Part shown: positions 49,227-61,325 of the stretch, piece by piece
Layout of the letters: the number at the start of each line of letters is the position of its first letter
Position numbering within the stretch: position 1 is the stretch's first letter
DNA from: Leuctra nigra
Taxonomy: Eukaryota; Arthropoda; Insecta; Plecoptera; Leuctridae
NCBI GenBank assembly: GCA_934045905.1
Contig: OW203762.1
Coordinates: forward strand, 22,972,345-23,036,344
Direction of reading: 5' to 3'
Length of the DNA stretch: 64,000 nucleotides
Made by a program: the position numbers and the translations under genes
The notes under the pieces: generated by a model
Told to the model about the DNA's origin: nothing
The model's input: only the letters and a program-made list of their open reading frames with translations
The model's database searches: none

Positions 49227-49436
49227 GTTTTAATTCCAAAATCTAATGAGCTGCAATATGACAGCATTCGCACAGTAACAGAACATTTATTTGAAGCAAA
49301 TTCTGCCTTCAAAACATCCCTTCATGACCTTACGACTTCTACTTGAAAATATTAGCAGATACATTTGACGCAGCTCTGTGGGGTGATATTAACAAGTTCG
49401 TCCTAATTGCTTTGGAAAAGGTGTTCTGGGATTGTG

Positions 49437-49560
49437 CGGCTAGTTAGTTAGAGCAGAGGCTCTGGAGTGAATCTCAGAGCGGATTCCCACGGGACGCTCT
49501 TCCCCAATCCAGAGCGGAATCTCTGGCTCATAATCCTCCGCCACGTTAGTCCAACAAGTG
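49437..49560 (+). repeat. Possible tRNA-like SINE head
   Basis: TAGTTAGTTAGAGCAGAGGC resembles an A box and GAGCGGATTCCCACGGGA a B box, spaced roughly as in a tRNA gene. The body after it does not match the main SINE family in this window. May be a second SINE family or chance. Confidence 0.3.
49485..49494. promoter_or_regulatory. COE-type site TCCCACGGGA
   Basis: Exact match to the COE/EBF palindrome TCCCNNGGGA, within ATTCCCACGGGA. It lies inside the possible SINE head at 49437-49560, so it may be element-borne. Confidence 0.35.
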
Positions 49561-50830
49561 TTCACACATAACTACTTGCTTGATTGTCTCGTCAAATTCA
49601 CAACGTGCAGCCGAAATAATGCTCCGTCATTAATAACTCACTTTCAACACATACTTCGTAACATGTCACATAAATTAATAAGATAAACTCAATTGCTTGA
49701 ATCAACTAACAGTTCATGTAACGTTTTCACTAATTCCAATTAAAATTTAAATTAAGTTTTAAACATCAAAAGTTTAAATAAGTTTAAAGAAATAACTAAA
49801 CTGCTCTATGAGACTATTTAACCAACACCGAACAGTTGGCTGTAAATCTTCTCTCTGTTGGAACAATGGGAGTTGGTTTGGACGGCAGATAATTAGAATT
49901 CGTTCTTATTTGCTATCATTGTCAGGGGATGAGGTCGCTTGAAACAGGGCACGATGGCAATGCACACACACAATAGTGTATAATGTATGCATGCTCTGAA
50001 ATGTGCTATGTATAATATATGTTTGCGTATAATTGTTCCTTCCTGCAGGCATTGTGTAAAAATTGTCCGTGCGTCTGCTATTACCAAGGGAATTAGTCCT
50101 AGTTTTATTCCGTGGACCCCCCCCCCCCCTCCCCCACCTGAACACGAATATGGGGTTGTGAGTGGAGAAGTGAAATTAAACATTTATAACTTGCAATTTG
50201 TCACTTTCGTTTTTCAGTCGAGATTGTCTGCTTTTGTGTTTGCCGTGGTGAATATGGGAAAGACATTTAATTAACTAAAGAAAGCAAACGTTGGTAACCT
50301 TTAATTACAAAAATGTGACAGTTTTTTTTTGTGCTGAATGTCAGCTTCTTTTTAGACATTACTTACATAAAAGACACTTTCATAAAAGATAAATCTACTG
50401 CTTCGCTTCGTAATTTACTTTGTGGCAATCAAATAGTAAATCCAAAAAATTTAAAATAACTTTAATATTTGCGGTTTAGAACCTCAAGAAGTATCAACAG
50501 CCTAACTTATCAAAACAATGTAGGTTTACGTACCTATTCACGCAAAATAGTAATCATCCATTGAGCAAATAATTTGAGCACACAGTTTAGACTGACTACA
50601 GAAACATTGTCTAAGTCACACAGCAAAATAAATATGAAGTTATTTCAAGTCATCTCGATTCCATCTGCTTTCATTCCATGTAATTATACTCAAGTAACTT
50701 CAGTCTATCCGTACAAATAGAAATACGGTTTACAGATTAACACTTCTTCCTTCTGCTTGAATCCTCACCAGTTAATAATTAAGTCAATAAACTAATTTAA
50801 CTCGCGGTCTATTATCCATCTCAGCTCTCT

Positions 50831-50836
<6 letters not shown>

Positions 50837-50892
<56 letters not shown>
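50837..50892. repeat. (CT)28 microsatellite
   Basis: 56 bp of CT repeat in kn intron 3, i.e. GA on the - strand. Flanked by further CT-rich sequence. Confidence 0.97.
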
Positions 50893-50895
<3 letters not shown>

Positions 50896-51015
50896 TTCCA
50901 TCTCCCCCACTCCTTTCTCCTCTCACCTTTTGACGAGCTGGCTGGCGTCGCGACGCTCACTATAAGCGTCGGGGCGCTATTTATCTCATTTGGTGCGCAT
51001 CTCTCTATAGACTTA

Positions 51016-51025
51016 TCCCATGGGA
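51016..51025. promoter_or_regulatory. COE-type site TCCCATGGGA
   Basis: Perfect 10-bp palindrome matching the COE/EBF consensus TCCCNNGGGA in kn intron 3, in non-repetitive sequence 758 bp before exon 4. Confidence 0.5.
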
Positions 51026-51773
51026 GCCACCATTGCAAGCTTTCCCTCTTCTACTTATTTGTAATAAAATAACCGTGCTAGAAGGATAAGAGGAAGAAGA
51101 GGCTAGAGGGTGACACTTTACATACATGGCCACTTTGGCCACTTTTTTTTATCATCGATTGCAACTTTTTGAAGCTTTCAATTTTTCAATTTTTATAAAA
51201 TGAACATATTTTTGGTGAAAGCGCCAGATTTCCAAATCAGTTTTATTTCAATAACTGTAGATCTACATGGGTCCTAGAAACAGAAAATTATACGGATAAT
51301 TTAATAATGTTTACGAACTGTCAAAATATTTATTAAATATGTTAAACAAATATAAACCTTTCATTTATTAAAGTTCTCTACTTGTGCGAGGCCCAATTAC
51401 CTCATACAAAATTTATTCTATCAATTTACCATTTTGAAACAATTGATTTGATTAATTTTCACTCTTTTCGACCAATTCGTTCACGGATTTAATTCCATGT
51501 TAAAAAATTTATAAAAAATTCGAACCCACTTCTGCCACCAATTGTAGTGAGAATCAAATTTTCCTAATTTCGTATTTGTTTTTTTTCAAATAATTATTAT
51601 TGACAATTGTAATGTTGAATTATTAGTTATCATGTCTATTTAAAGTGTCTCGAACGTCCATTTAAGATCGATTATGGTATTTATCACAAGATTATTATGA
51701 ATTCTGAGAGAATTATGTCAAACTTTGATACAAATTAGGGTGATTTGTATTAAATCTTGTTTCTTCTTTGCAG

Positions 51774-51829
51774 GAGTCCGACAGGAGCAAGATATTTACG
51801 TTCGCCTCATCGACTCTGTCACAAAACAG
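51774..51829 (+). CDS. kn: knot/collier coding exon 4
   Basis: GA completes the glycine codon from exon 3, followed by VRQEQDIYVRLIDSVTKQ, part of the COE DNA-binding domain. RQEQDI(Y/F)VRLIDSVTKQ is the arthropod form; vertebrate EBF has RTEQD-YVRLIDSMTKQ. Acceptor CTTTGCAG|GAGT, donor AAACAG|GTAAAC, exits in phase 0. Confidence 0.96.
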
Positions 51830-52749
51830 GTAAACAAAATCAAAAATTATTCAAACTCAACTTCGTCCACAAGTAAACCTTTCTCTCACACTTTAGTCGA
51901 TACTCGATCTTCATACGTTCGAGCTTTTTATCTATCCATTTTCGGTAGACATCGCTTTTCCATTTTCCATCGAACACCTAAAAAGATGGCTTATAAGGCG
52001 TTTTAGTGTGGAATGTCAGAAGTAGGGTGAGGGTATTGGCAACAGCCGATCGTCTCGACACCCTAGTTACTATATTGAGTCAGTGCCACTGACGTCCCGA
52101 GTGGCATGATATAGAATGGATGATGCAGTTTCTACGGGTGTGGAAGAGAGATAGCGCATAAGAATGTTGAGTGTGAGAGAGAGAAGTGAAGGATTGAAGA
52201 GTGTTGACGCGGCGTGATGGTAGAGAGAGCGCGAGAGAGAGAGAAAGAGAGGGGGGAGACATTCCAATGAAAAAAATAGAAACCATCTTGTTATTTAGAA
52301 CAGAAAATATGTCACTGCAAGAAAATTTCATTGTTTACACGCAAATAACTGCGACCCTAAAGTTATGAAATGTCTCCTTCTGAATTAAGGACTGTTTTGA
52401 ACAGTGAAGGGAATTTCTTGAAGGGAAATGTTATGCTTATAATAATTTCATCCGGAAGCTTTAAATATTTAAAAAAAGAAAATGTGTTTGGAGGTACACA
52501 ATTTCAACCTCGAGGGATTTCAATTTAGTATGTTTCTAAATTATTAATAAGAAACATGTTTTTATTAAGAAAAATCAGTTAAAATATATGTTTTCTCTAC
52601 ATTTTCTTAAAATGATATTTTAGTTGGAACATTTTATGATATTATAGTGTTTGGGGTTAAAACACTGTTACGCAAATAAAAGAAAAGACTTGAACAAATG
52701 TTTGTTCATGTCTTTTATTTCATTTTCAGTTTGTACGTGATTGAGAATC

Positions 52750-52875
52750 TTAGGGCTGGATTCATGAAAAGTACTATCTGCTAATACGTATTATCTTTTG
52801 ATTTAATGCCAAAAACACCATGTTAAATGAAAGATAATACCAAAGATAATACTTCTTTGTGAATCCAGCCCCTAA
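52750..52875. mobile_element. 126-bp MITE, TTAGGGCTGGATTCA ends
   Basis: Left end TTAGGGCTGGATTCATGAAA, right end TTTGTGAATCCAGCCCCTAA: near-perfect ~20-bp terminal inverted repeats. The interior is also partly self-complementary (AGATAATAC near the right end, GTATTATCTTT near the middle). The TTAGGG terminus resembles the MITE family at 20733 and 41321, so they may share a transposase. Confidence 0.85.
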
Positions 52876-52948
52876 TGTATAAGTTAGACATAACCAGACT
52901 CACAGCCACTCGTTGCAAGTGTTTCATATTCGTGCCTCAACCTATTCG

Positions 52949-52973
52949 AAGCTTGAAGCTTGAAGCTTGAAGC
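52949..52973. repeat. (GAAGCTT)n microsatellite
   Basis: Three to four GAAGCTT units (HindIII-site heptamers), with a further GAAGCTTGAAACTT 40 bp on. Confidence 0.85.
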
Positions 52974-53811
52974 ACGCCGAATGCGTCTCGTAAGACGTGA
53001 AGCTTGAAACTTTTCAGACGCTTCGTGATGAACGGAAATTAGATTCGAAAGTTAAACGTGTTAAGTTATGCCCTCCTTAACTTTAACTTTATAAAGAGGC
53101 AAAATTTTCTCCTCGAAGCGTTTAAATTATTCCACCGACGATTCAATCCAGACGATAATGTCATCAAATCCCACTCGATTTTCATTATTGAAAAGAGATT
53201 TACTTTAATACAACTTCTGGAGCGTCGCAACAAATGGATGGGGGAAAAGATTAGCTTTAAGAGAGTTGATAAAGAAGGGGCTTTATTTTTTATACTGGTA
53301 ATCAATAACCAATTAGTTTTATGATAAAAATCGAGGAAATCAAATCAAATCTCCCACATCGGTAATTTTCCATCATTAACTTCCTCTTCCTCTAGCATTA
53401 TTCTGGAGTGCTTGTTCTACTTGTATAATGTATTGTGCTCTAGTTGTGAACACAATTATCTTCTGATAGCTCCCGCCTCCTTAGGGATATCTTGCAATGA
53501 TTGCGACTGCCCCACCCCCGGGTTCCGATCGTGCCGCAGGAGCAAGAATTCTTCTCTCAACTCAACAATTCCTGGCCAGTCTCTCACAATTCTTCACTCG
53601 GAAAACTTTTCCACTTCGCTCCATGTAATCGCAAGAGAAATTGATTTGTGTTTCAATTTAGAGTTGTATCCGTTGCCAACTGAGCAGAACTTGATAATCG
53701 TTTCTATTGGTAAAGATGGCGCTTTCGTGGGTTCTAACGCGGCCTGAATTACAAATGGTTCCTGTAAATGTACTTAGATTTTCACGAAACAAGAAAAACC
53801 ATTCACACATT

Positions 53812-54092
53812 TTTTTTGTCTGGGGCTTAACGTCGCACTGTTCTGCAGCGAGGCTAATGGCGACGGATGAATGATTATGATGATGTTGGGAGATGATGGT
53901 GAAGAGGAGGTAAGGATGGAAGGTGGGAAGGAGGCGGTCGTGGCCTATTAGTAGGGTACCTTCCCAGCATTTGCCTGTCGACTGAGGGAAAACCACGAAA
54001 AAACCCCAGTCAGGAAGGACGGCCGCGGGAATCGAACCCGGGCCTCCGGAATACAAGTTCAGAGCGTTCACCACTCACCCAACCTGTTCCGT
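53812..54092 (-). mobile_element. Full-length tRNA-derived SINE with 12-bp target duplications
   Basis: On the - strand: GACGGAACAGGTTGGGTGAG, the tRNA-like head (A-box-like TGGGTGAGTGG, B box GGGTTCGATTCC), then CCTGACTGGGGTTTTTTCGT, TTTCCCTCAGTCGACAGGCA, CTTCCCACCTTCCATCC, a CATCATC-rich stretch, GCTGCAGAACAGTGCGACGT, TAAGCCCCAGAC and a short A tail. Exact direct repeats CATTCACACATT at 53800-53811 and 54093-54104 flank it, the hallmark of LINE-mediated insertion. This is the reference copy for at least five other copies in the window. Confidence 0.95.
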
Positions 54093-54199
54093 CATTCACA
54101 CATTAAGTAATATCCTATGCATTATGGTTAGTAGTACGGCAGTTTACCTATTCATAAACTTTTGATGAAGTTAAATATATAATTTCCTATGAAAAACGG

Positions 54200-54365
54200 T
54201 GCAGTTCGCTCAGGATATCGCTCTGGACTTACATTCCGGAGGTCCTGGGTTCGATTCTTGACGGATGATTTTTCGTAGTTTCCCTCGGTGAGTGAAATTC
54301 TGAAGAGGTTCGCTACTAATTGGTCACGACCATCAACTTTTACCTTGCATCAAAAACCACCACCA
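54200..54365 (+). mobile_element. tRNA-derived SINE copy, plus strand, truncated
   Basis: Head GCAGTTCGCTCAGGATATCG, CATTCCGGAGGTCCTGGGTT leading into the B box GGGTTCGATTCTTG, then GATTTTTCGTAGTTTCCCTC and CACGACCATC. The family tail (CTGCAGAACAGTG) is missing. It lies about 100 bp from the full-length copy, in opposite orientation. Confidence 0.8.
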
Positions 54366-55309
54366 TTATGCCTATAGTTTCTACCTAAATCTCCTCTTCA
54401 ACACGGCACCTCCACTGTTATCGCAACATCTTCTACAATCACACGGCTGATAATACAGCGACCTCGTGTGCGCAGCTTCCCCTAACTGCAGATTAATGCC
54501 GAGCAAAGATCCCGGAGGCTGATTGATACATCCGGCCGGCGGTGGCTGAGGGGGCGCGACGTGATTGGCTCGTCGGCTTACCATCTCATCACGAGACGCC
54601 GTGCGTCGCCACGTGGCTCGAGCGTCGGTCGGGCTATCGCTATCCGACTGGCGGGGGGAGGGGGGAGGGTAGTTATCGTGTTTACATTGTATAATCATAT
54701 AAATCACAATGTGCACTGCGCGGTAAATACGTTTGAGGAGTTATTTTTTCTAGTTAACTGCTGTTCTTTACGATACTTTTATGTAACAAGTAGTTTTTTA
54801 GCAGACGCTTTATGCATCAACAGCGAACGTTTTTGTTATAAATATCAAACTTATAAAACGATATTGCACCCGATAAAACAAGCAAACGCAAAAATAATTA
54901 AATTAGAATTTCTTTCTAGATGCAAATTACATAATTATAATACAAAATATTACGTTTGGTTCGTAAGAGAAAAGAGACACTACTATTTTTATTATTATGA
55001 TTTGTGGCAATCAACAGCTAAGTTATCAGAGCCACAAAAGTACTACAATAATCAGAAAAAATAGTATCAACGATTGTAATAATTCCGGAAGTAATCACAA
55101 ATGTATAGGATCGAAAGGAAGTATAGTTGTATTTCCTCTTCTATCGACAAATAATAATAATAGAAGAATACTTCTGAACATCTTGTAAACTTTATATTCA
55201 ATACCTACTTATCTATCGTTCAACTGACGACACTTCTACCTAAACGTTGCCAAGTTAGACACAAAGTCAAGTGCAGTTCGGTTCAATTACACGATCGTGT
55301 GCAACGCTC

Positions 55310-55560
55310 CCGCCGTGTCTCGACTGGCAACATGGCCGCCTCGCGACGCCGCCGACGCCGCCGACGCCGAAACAAATGGACCGTGTAGACGGCGGCACGC
55401 GACGCGACTAACGCGCTACTCATTTGTAGAGGGAATCGTAGCACTCTCTTTGTGCTGACAACTTTAACCCGGTGTACCTAAACAAGATTAAATTAGTGAA
55501 GACGACGTCGACGGCGACGGCGACGGGAGTTAGAGTGCCGGCGTCGAGTTTTACACGCTC
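55310..55560. promoter_or_regulatory. Intronic CpG-rich patch
   Basis: About 250 bp rich in CGACGCCG and GACGGC units, in sharp contrast to flanking AT-rich intron. It contains TCATTTGTAGAGGGAATCG but no clear Inr/DPE pair. Possible roles are an internal kn promoter, a promoter for a non-coding RNA or an enhancer. An 18-codon ORF (55332-55388) with strong ATG context (AACATGG) encodes MAASR..., with nine consecutive arginines, then NKWTV. Confidence 0.4.
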
Positions 55561-56429
55561 GGTGCTCTGGAAGATGAATTAGATGATAACTAGAGGTTGG
55601 ATTTGTCACTAACAGATGAGGATCACGCACTATTTTGATTTTGGGTGGAGTCATATATTACTGACACGTGAGAGGTATGCTAATTTGTATTCGGACCCCT
55701 AAATTACGTATCCATTGCTCTTGTGATGTTATTTTAATTCCTTCCTTGCTAAAACTCCTAAATATAAGTCCAGAGTCTAAACACGATGACCTATCACTAG
55801 TTGTAAATAAGTTTTTCTTTGTGGATTGATTCAGATAAATGCCTTTTATAACATATCGAAAGTTTCGCGAAATTTGATTATGGTAGGTGGGCCAAATTTA
55901 TAAACTTATAAGTATATCATTTATCTGATTATAATATTATGAAATTAAACCAAACTAGTCGCGTAACATATCAAATGAAAGCTTATGTTTAGTACAAATA
56001 CAAAATACATAATTCATATAAATGTCATGAGAAGTCAAAACTGTTTAGAATCACTGTATTTAAATGTCCCAACGCCAATAAAAATATTTTTTATGATACC
56101 AATTAACCAAAATTAATTGTTATAGGATAACATATCAAAATTCTCCAAAATTCTTTGACACAAGTGGGCCAATTATTATGTCAAATAATTTAAAATTGTG
56201 GTTATTTTTATTTTCAACCCACAGTCTACACTGAAAATAATTTCAGAAACTTTCACATCTCTGTCATTATATTCTCATAAAGCACATTTTTTTCTACTCG
56301 CAAATTGCTTAACTGAAAATGATTTAACGATTCTATTGATAGCTCAACTAACATCGACATTGACGATATTTTTAAATCATAATATGACTCGATAAATCTT
56401 TCAACCTCGAGTCACATGACTCCCCCATC

Positions 56430-56446
56430 CCCCCCCCCCCCCCCCC
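56430..56446. repeat. Poly-C tract
   Basis: Run of about 17 C following CCCCCATC; exact length uncertain in any assembly. Confidence 0.9.
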
Positions 56447-56559
56447 TCGAACATTCATATATCATGCTCATCAACTCGAACGTCGTGTGCATGTCGCTTA
56501 ACTCCGGTAGCTAATCAGCTAATGAGTTATAAAGCAACAGCACGGACCGGAGTCGGCCA

Positions 56560-56650
56560 TATATTCCACGGCACGGCACGGTAATATCTTCCAAGATGCC
56601 GTGCCACGTTGATCACGTGATCGCTTCGACCATCACGTGACTGGCCACGG
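56560..56650. promoter_or_regulatory. Paired CACGTG sites beside a GGCACGG hairpin
   Basis: CACGTG at 56614-56619 (inside the 12-bp palindrome GATCACGTGATC) and at 56634-56639. Just upstream, ACGGCACGGCACGG and GCCGTGCCACG can form an imperfect hairpin. Candidate bHLH-Zip target within kn intron 4. Confidence 0.35.
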
Positions 56651-57284
56651 TGGAAAATTTGATTACGTTGAATTGAAACTGATTATATTGTTAGGGAGCT
56701 ATATCTTCATTTTTTGTTCTTCTTTTTTTAATTACGAGTGTAATCAATTAGGGTAGAAAAGTGAATGAAATGTGCAAAATGTCTACTGAAATAATGTTTG
56801 GAAATGAGCTTCTCTCTTGCTTGTACTTTTTTACAGACAGAAAATTGAAAAATTTGCAAATTTTAAATGCAATTTTTACCAACACATAGATCATCAACGC
56901 CAAATAGTGGGGCAAAATAAATAAATAAAATTATATTTTCAAAAAGTTTAAACTTTGGAATAAGAACCTTCTTTTGAATTAGGTACCTAATTGGCTAAGA
57001 CACGTACAAAGCTTTCTAACAAAGAGACTATTTGCATTGTTTATCAATTTTCAACTTAACATCAACAATTCCAGTAAAACCAATTGACCGATCTTGCTAA
57101 AAATCAATACAAACACCAGCTGGATAGTAATTAATCACTTTTGAAATAAGTAGTATTTTCCGTGAATTCGTGTGACTTGTAATAAAAGTACTGACATAAA
57201 TTAGAGATTCGAGCCCTAAGATTTGAATGAAGAGTCTTGGTTATAAAATAATGATTATGTCAGGTTTACTATTCAGAAATTAAT

Positions 57285-57365
57285 AATAATATATAACGCC
57301 TTTGATTGTTGCCATGGTAATATAATCCTAATCAAAAATTATAATTTAAAAGAGCATTGAAAACG
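57285..57365. mobile_element. MITE fragment, TTAGGGCCAGT family, copy 3
   Basis: Contains GATTGTTGCCATGGTAATAT, AATCCTAATCAA and AAAAGAGCATTGAAAA, matching the interior and inner terminal repeat of 20733-20876. The outer termini are not recognisable. Confidence 0.6.
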
Positions 57366-57544
57366 TAGTCAATGACAGAAAATAATTAATTTGTTTGTTA
57401 TTTCCATCCCATGCGTTTCTCCTCGGTCTCTGTGCATCTTGTAAGCTCATGTAAAGCATCAGTTAAAGCTCAAGTTGAAGCACAGAGAGCTTGGTCTTAC
57501 GTCTTGAATTACTCTCGTGCAATAAATCCGTGTTAATTACCTTG

Positions 57545-57617
57545 TGCTAGACGCTCGTCCGTCTCCCATGTTATAACGCTCTCTTGCTAGACGCTCGTCC
57601 GTCTCCCGTGTTATATG
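57545..57617. repeat. 42-bp tandem duplication
   Basis: TGCTAGACGCTCGTCCGTCT followed by CCCRTGTTATA occurs twice, one substitution apart. Confidence 0.9.
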
Positions 57618-59189
57618 CTGCAACGTCTGGATGGGGAGGAAACTAGGGACAGTGGTGGAACTACAGTCTGGAGCAAGGGGTAATTATCCAGGAGGGGGGG
57701 GGAGGTCAGAGGGTAATACAAATATGTGTGATATGATGAATCTAACATTTGTTGAGCAGCCCGTAAAAAACATAAAACAAAATAACCAAAAAACAAAAAT
57801 AACAAAAATTTTCATTGAATCTATTGAATCGACATCCTTTTAAAAATTAAATTTCACGAGAACTCAAGAACTTGAAACATAATTCAATAGTATTTGTGCA
57901 GTTCTTAAAAGAAAATCTTGGCGAGAAAAGCGATGTAATATTTCAGTGTTCATATTTCACACAAAAACTCTTTGGATTTATAAAATAATACATTTTATTT
58001 GTACTAAGTTTTTCAATATGTTCTGAAAAAAGTAAGAAATTATAGGGGACATTCTATAAACAGTAGACACTTATGCAATCTTTTAACTGTTCTATGTGCC
58101 CTCTTAACTTGAGTAAAATAAGTTATTTGTCGATGAATTTTCCTACCGGCCATTTCCTTCCCATTGCGCCACTGTAGTGAGCCTCTTTCACGAATGTTGA
58201 ACCTCGGGAAAATGTGATACGAGTAGCAGATTTAATGACGAGCTCAAATGCAGTTTCTGCTCCGCGTATAACGAGGGCGAAGTGAGTTGTTCGCCAGGCA
58301 TAAAGTAGTTGCATTTGTAATTTACGATAATGATAATGTGTTTTTGTGGGTTCGTCAGCCTACTGCTATAAAACGAGGGAAAATATTGTCCAATAACATT
58401 ACAGACAATAGGGTTGTATAATGCGGTGTCAATTCGAGCACAACATGGAAAACCAGATTTGTGATTTCCTTTCATATTTTATACCTTCGTTATTTTTTAA
58501 ACATTTTTTTGTTGTTATTATTAGAGAAGAAAATTTTTGAACATTATATATTGAAGGAAATTAAAAATATATTCAGTGTGTTTGCCCAGCATTTATTCAA
58601 TTAATAATGCCCAAGTCCAATGCTTCCGGAAAAAAAACAAATACCTCTATAAAAACTCTGTACCTATCAGGTCTCTTGGGGAAAAGTCGGAAGTTCCTAC
58701 AGACTGCTAATTGACTTGATTATTCCGATCTCGTAGCAGATTTGTCCCGAGAGACAAAAAGAACCTCAACCGATAACGTATCTGATTTTGTATTATCAAA
58801 ATGATCATTTTTATCACCGACTTGATACATCCGCTACACTCGGTCATTAGCTCCACCCAGCATCCGATTACTGCTCCCTCATCATACCAATTAAAACAAT
58901 TCGATTAATTATTCAAGATAAAAACTTCTCTCGATTTGACTAATTGTTTTCAGAACTCACGATTTGAATAATGCCAGTTGAAGTCACTTCTTATTACGCT
59001 GCATGCATTATTAAGCACGAATCACCCTAATGCATCTACTTGCTACTATATTGTTATCTAACTAAACTCATTACTGCAATAAGGACGTTCGTTAGTGGAA
59101 ATATAGGGAAAACTAGACCTTATCGACACTAGGCCAACTGGAGATGGGAGATTCTGCTAATATATTGGCAATTTTCAATGTAAATGAAT

Positions 59190-59295
59190 TCCCATGGGAG
59201 ATTGTATATTAATGAAGATTCTTTTAATCGTTTCTATATGAAATGTACGTTATTATTCCTTATCTCCATTTCTCGATGAGGTAAATCCCATGGGA
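59190..59295. promoter_or_regulatory. Two COE-type palindromes TCCCATGGGA, 96 bp apart
   Basis: TCCCATGGGA at 59190-59199 (within GAATTCCCATGGGAGATTG) and at 59286-59295 (within AAATCCCATGGGAATATTT). The extended forms approach the optimal EBF site ATTCCCNNGGGAAT, from opposite sides. Both are in kn intron 4, in non-repetitive DNA. Best candidates in the window for direct Knot autoregulation. Confidence 0.55.
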
Positions 59296-60810
59296 ATATT
59301 TGTTGGTGGTAAAAGGGGTGGTTTTTGGCCGCCGTGGGGCACTTTTCAAAGTTCCTCTTGGTCTCAGGGTGGGTTTGCAATTTAACGGAGGCCTCACGGG
59401 AGTCTACTCGAGGTCAGCTGATGGTCGTCGAGGTTCCCATGTTCCCTAAGGAGTGCGAGGGAAGAAATAGTCGACCATCCAGCTGTGCCCCGACGGTTCC
59501 CTCAGGAGCTACTCCTGACTCCTTCAACTTGTTAACAGGCTCGTGTGATCGGGGATTTAGAGAGTGAATTATAACTTAGAACAGAGTAAACACAAGAGAA
59601 AATTTGTTTCTTTAGAAACTGAAGAAGAAATCACACGAATCAATGTTTTGATGCAAGACTCAAGACAATTTAACAAAATTTTGCGGACAAATTAATGAAA
59701 ACTTAAGTGAATAACATGAAACGAAGAATATGTTGTTGTGATTCAAGAATTTCTGTATTTTTATCTGTGATCAGTTTGATTCAAGACTTGATCTCGATTT
59801 GTAAGCTTTTAAGCTTTCGAGAGAAAATAAACTTTTCTGAAGGTTTATTGAAAGATTCAAGCATTATAAGCAAAAGTAATTGAAATCGAGAGCTTCGTGC
59901 CCTGAAATAATCAGTAATGACAATATAACGCGCATTCATTGAACAATTACTAATCGTGTACAACAAAAATTACAATAATTCTATTTTCAATTACAAAACA
60001 ATTACACGTTTTCAATTTCTTCTGGTTGATCAATAAGTCACACAAATCCCTCTGAAATCCCACATTTTGTTTATCATGTCGCAACACACACATCCTTTTG
60101 TCTCTCTCCCCTTGCTATTGTCCTCCAGGACACATGTTGCTCTTTGTCCATTCATCCGATCCGACGACAAAGCCAGCATAAGACCTTGTCGCACATCCTT
60201 CGAAAAAAAAACACGCCCCTTGCAAACTCCCAGTATTACACATTCAATTAAACAAAAATCTATCAACTGGTTTCGACTTAAGCATCTTAATCCTATGAAG
60301 GGTGATCTTGAAATCCTTCAGATAAGACCTCTTGATAATTCTCTTCCACCCTCATTGTATGGGTGTGGGGGGATGTTTAGGGCCGCAGAATGTGAGATTA
60401 GGCCAGGGGTAGTTTCGACTGACTAATCTCGCACTAAAAGATGACTCCGGACTTGAAGCTGGGTGTTCGATGTTGAATTGTTATTCCCCTTGCCTCACTC
60501 GATGTCAAATCGTGCGGACTGAAGCCAATCTGTGGCGCGTTGTGATACGTCGATTTGCTTAATTCTCTGGAACGATTGGATGAAGGGTTTATCGTCAGCT
60601 ATACAACGAGAGTCGCATTTAAAGTTTATTTAATTTGATAATGGGTTGACTTTGAGTAGTGATGGATTTAGAATGAAATTATATTGAAGATGTTTGCTTT
60701 TCTAACTGGAGCAGTTTGAATCGACTCATTATTCCCAGACTGTTCTTCAGTTTGATTCACGAAAGAGTTCCCCTAGAGTTTGGGTTGTGATGCAAATGTG
60801 ACGACTTTGC

Positions 60811-60839
60811 CACGTGGTTTGTCGGCTTATGGACACGTG
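60811..60839. promoter_or_regulatory. Paired CACGTG sites
   Basis: CACGTG at 60811-60816 (GCCACGTGG) and at 60834-60839 (ACACGTGGC), arranged as an imperfect inverted pair 440 bp before exon 5. Confidence 0.35.
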
Positions 60840-60926
60840 GCGCTTATCTCTCTTATCAGATTCTACTTTGCATCCATCTTGACGACGTAATCCTTTGCCT
60901 CTGTGAATAATGCATCAGTTCTGCAC

Positions 60927-61325
<399 letters not shown>

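Larger units (their letters stand above)
48714..51773 (+). other. kn: kn intron 3 (3,060 bp)
   Basis: Donor GTGAGT, acceptor TTCTTTGCAG. Contains a SINE (48978-49226), a possible second tRNA-like head (49437-49560), two COE-type palindromes (49485-49494 and 51016-51025), a nine-C run near 50119 and a CT microsatellite (50837-50892). No other gene. Confidence 0.85.

Noticed and set aside
53412..53747. 111-codon open frame upstream of the full-length SINE
   Set aside because: Serine/leucine-rich with no recognised domain; flanked by intronic repeats.
53990..54092. tRNA gene on the minus strand
   Set aside because: A and B boxes are present but no cloverleaf can be closed, and the sequence continues into a SINE body flanked by target duplications.
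54561..55064. 167-codon plus-strand open frame
   Set aside because: Starts at a non-ATG codon, becomes lysine/tyrosine-rich AT translation after the first 40 codons, no homology recognised.
59325..59567. 80-codon open frame in kn intron 4
   Set aside because: Begins at a non-ATG codon, no COE similarity and no matching splice phases, so not an extra kn exon.
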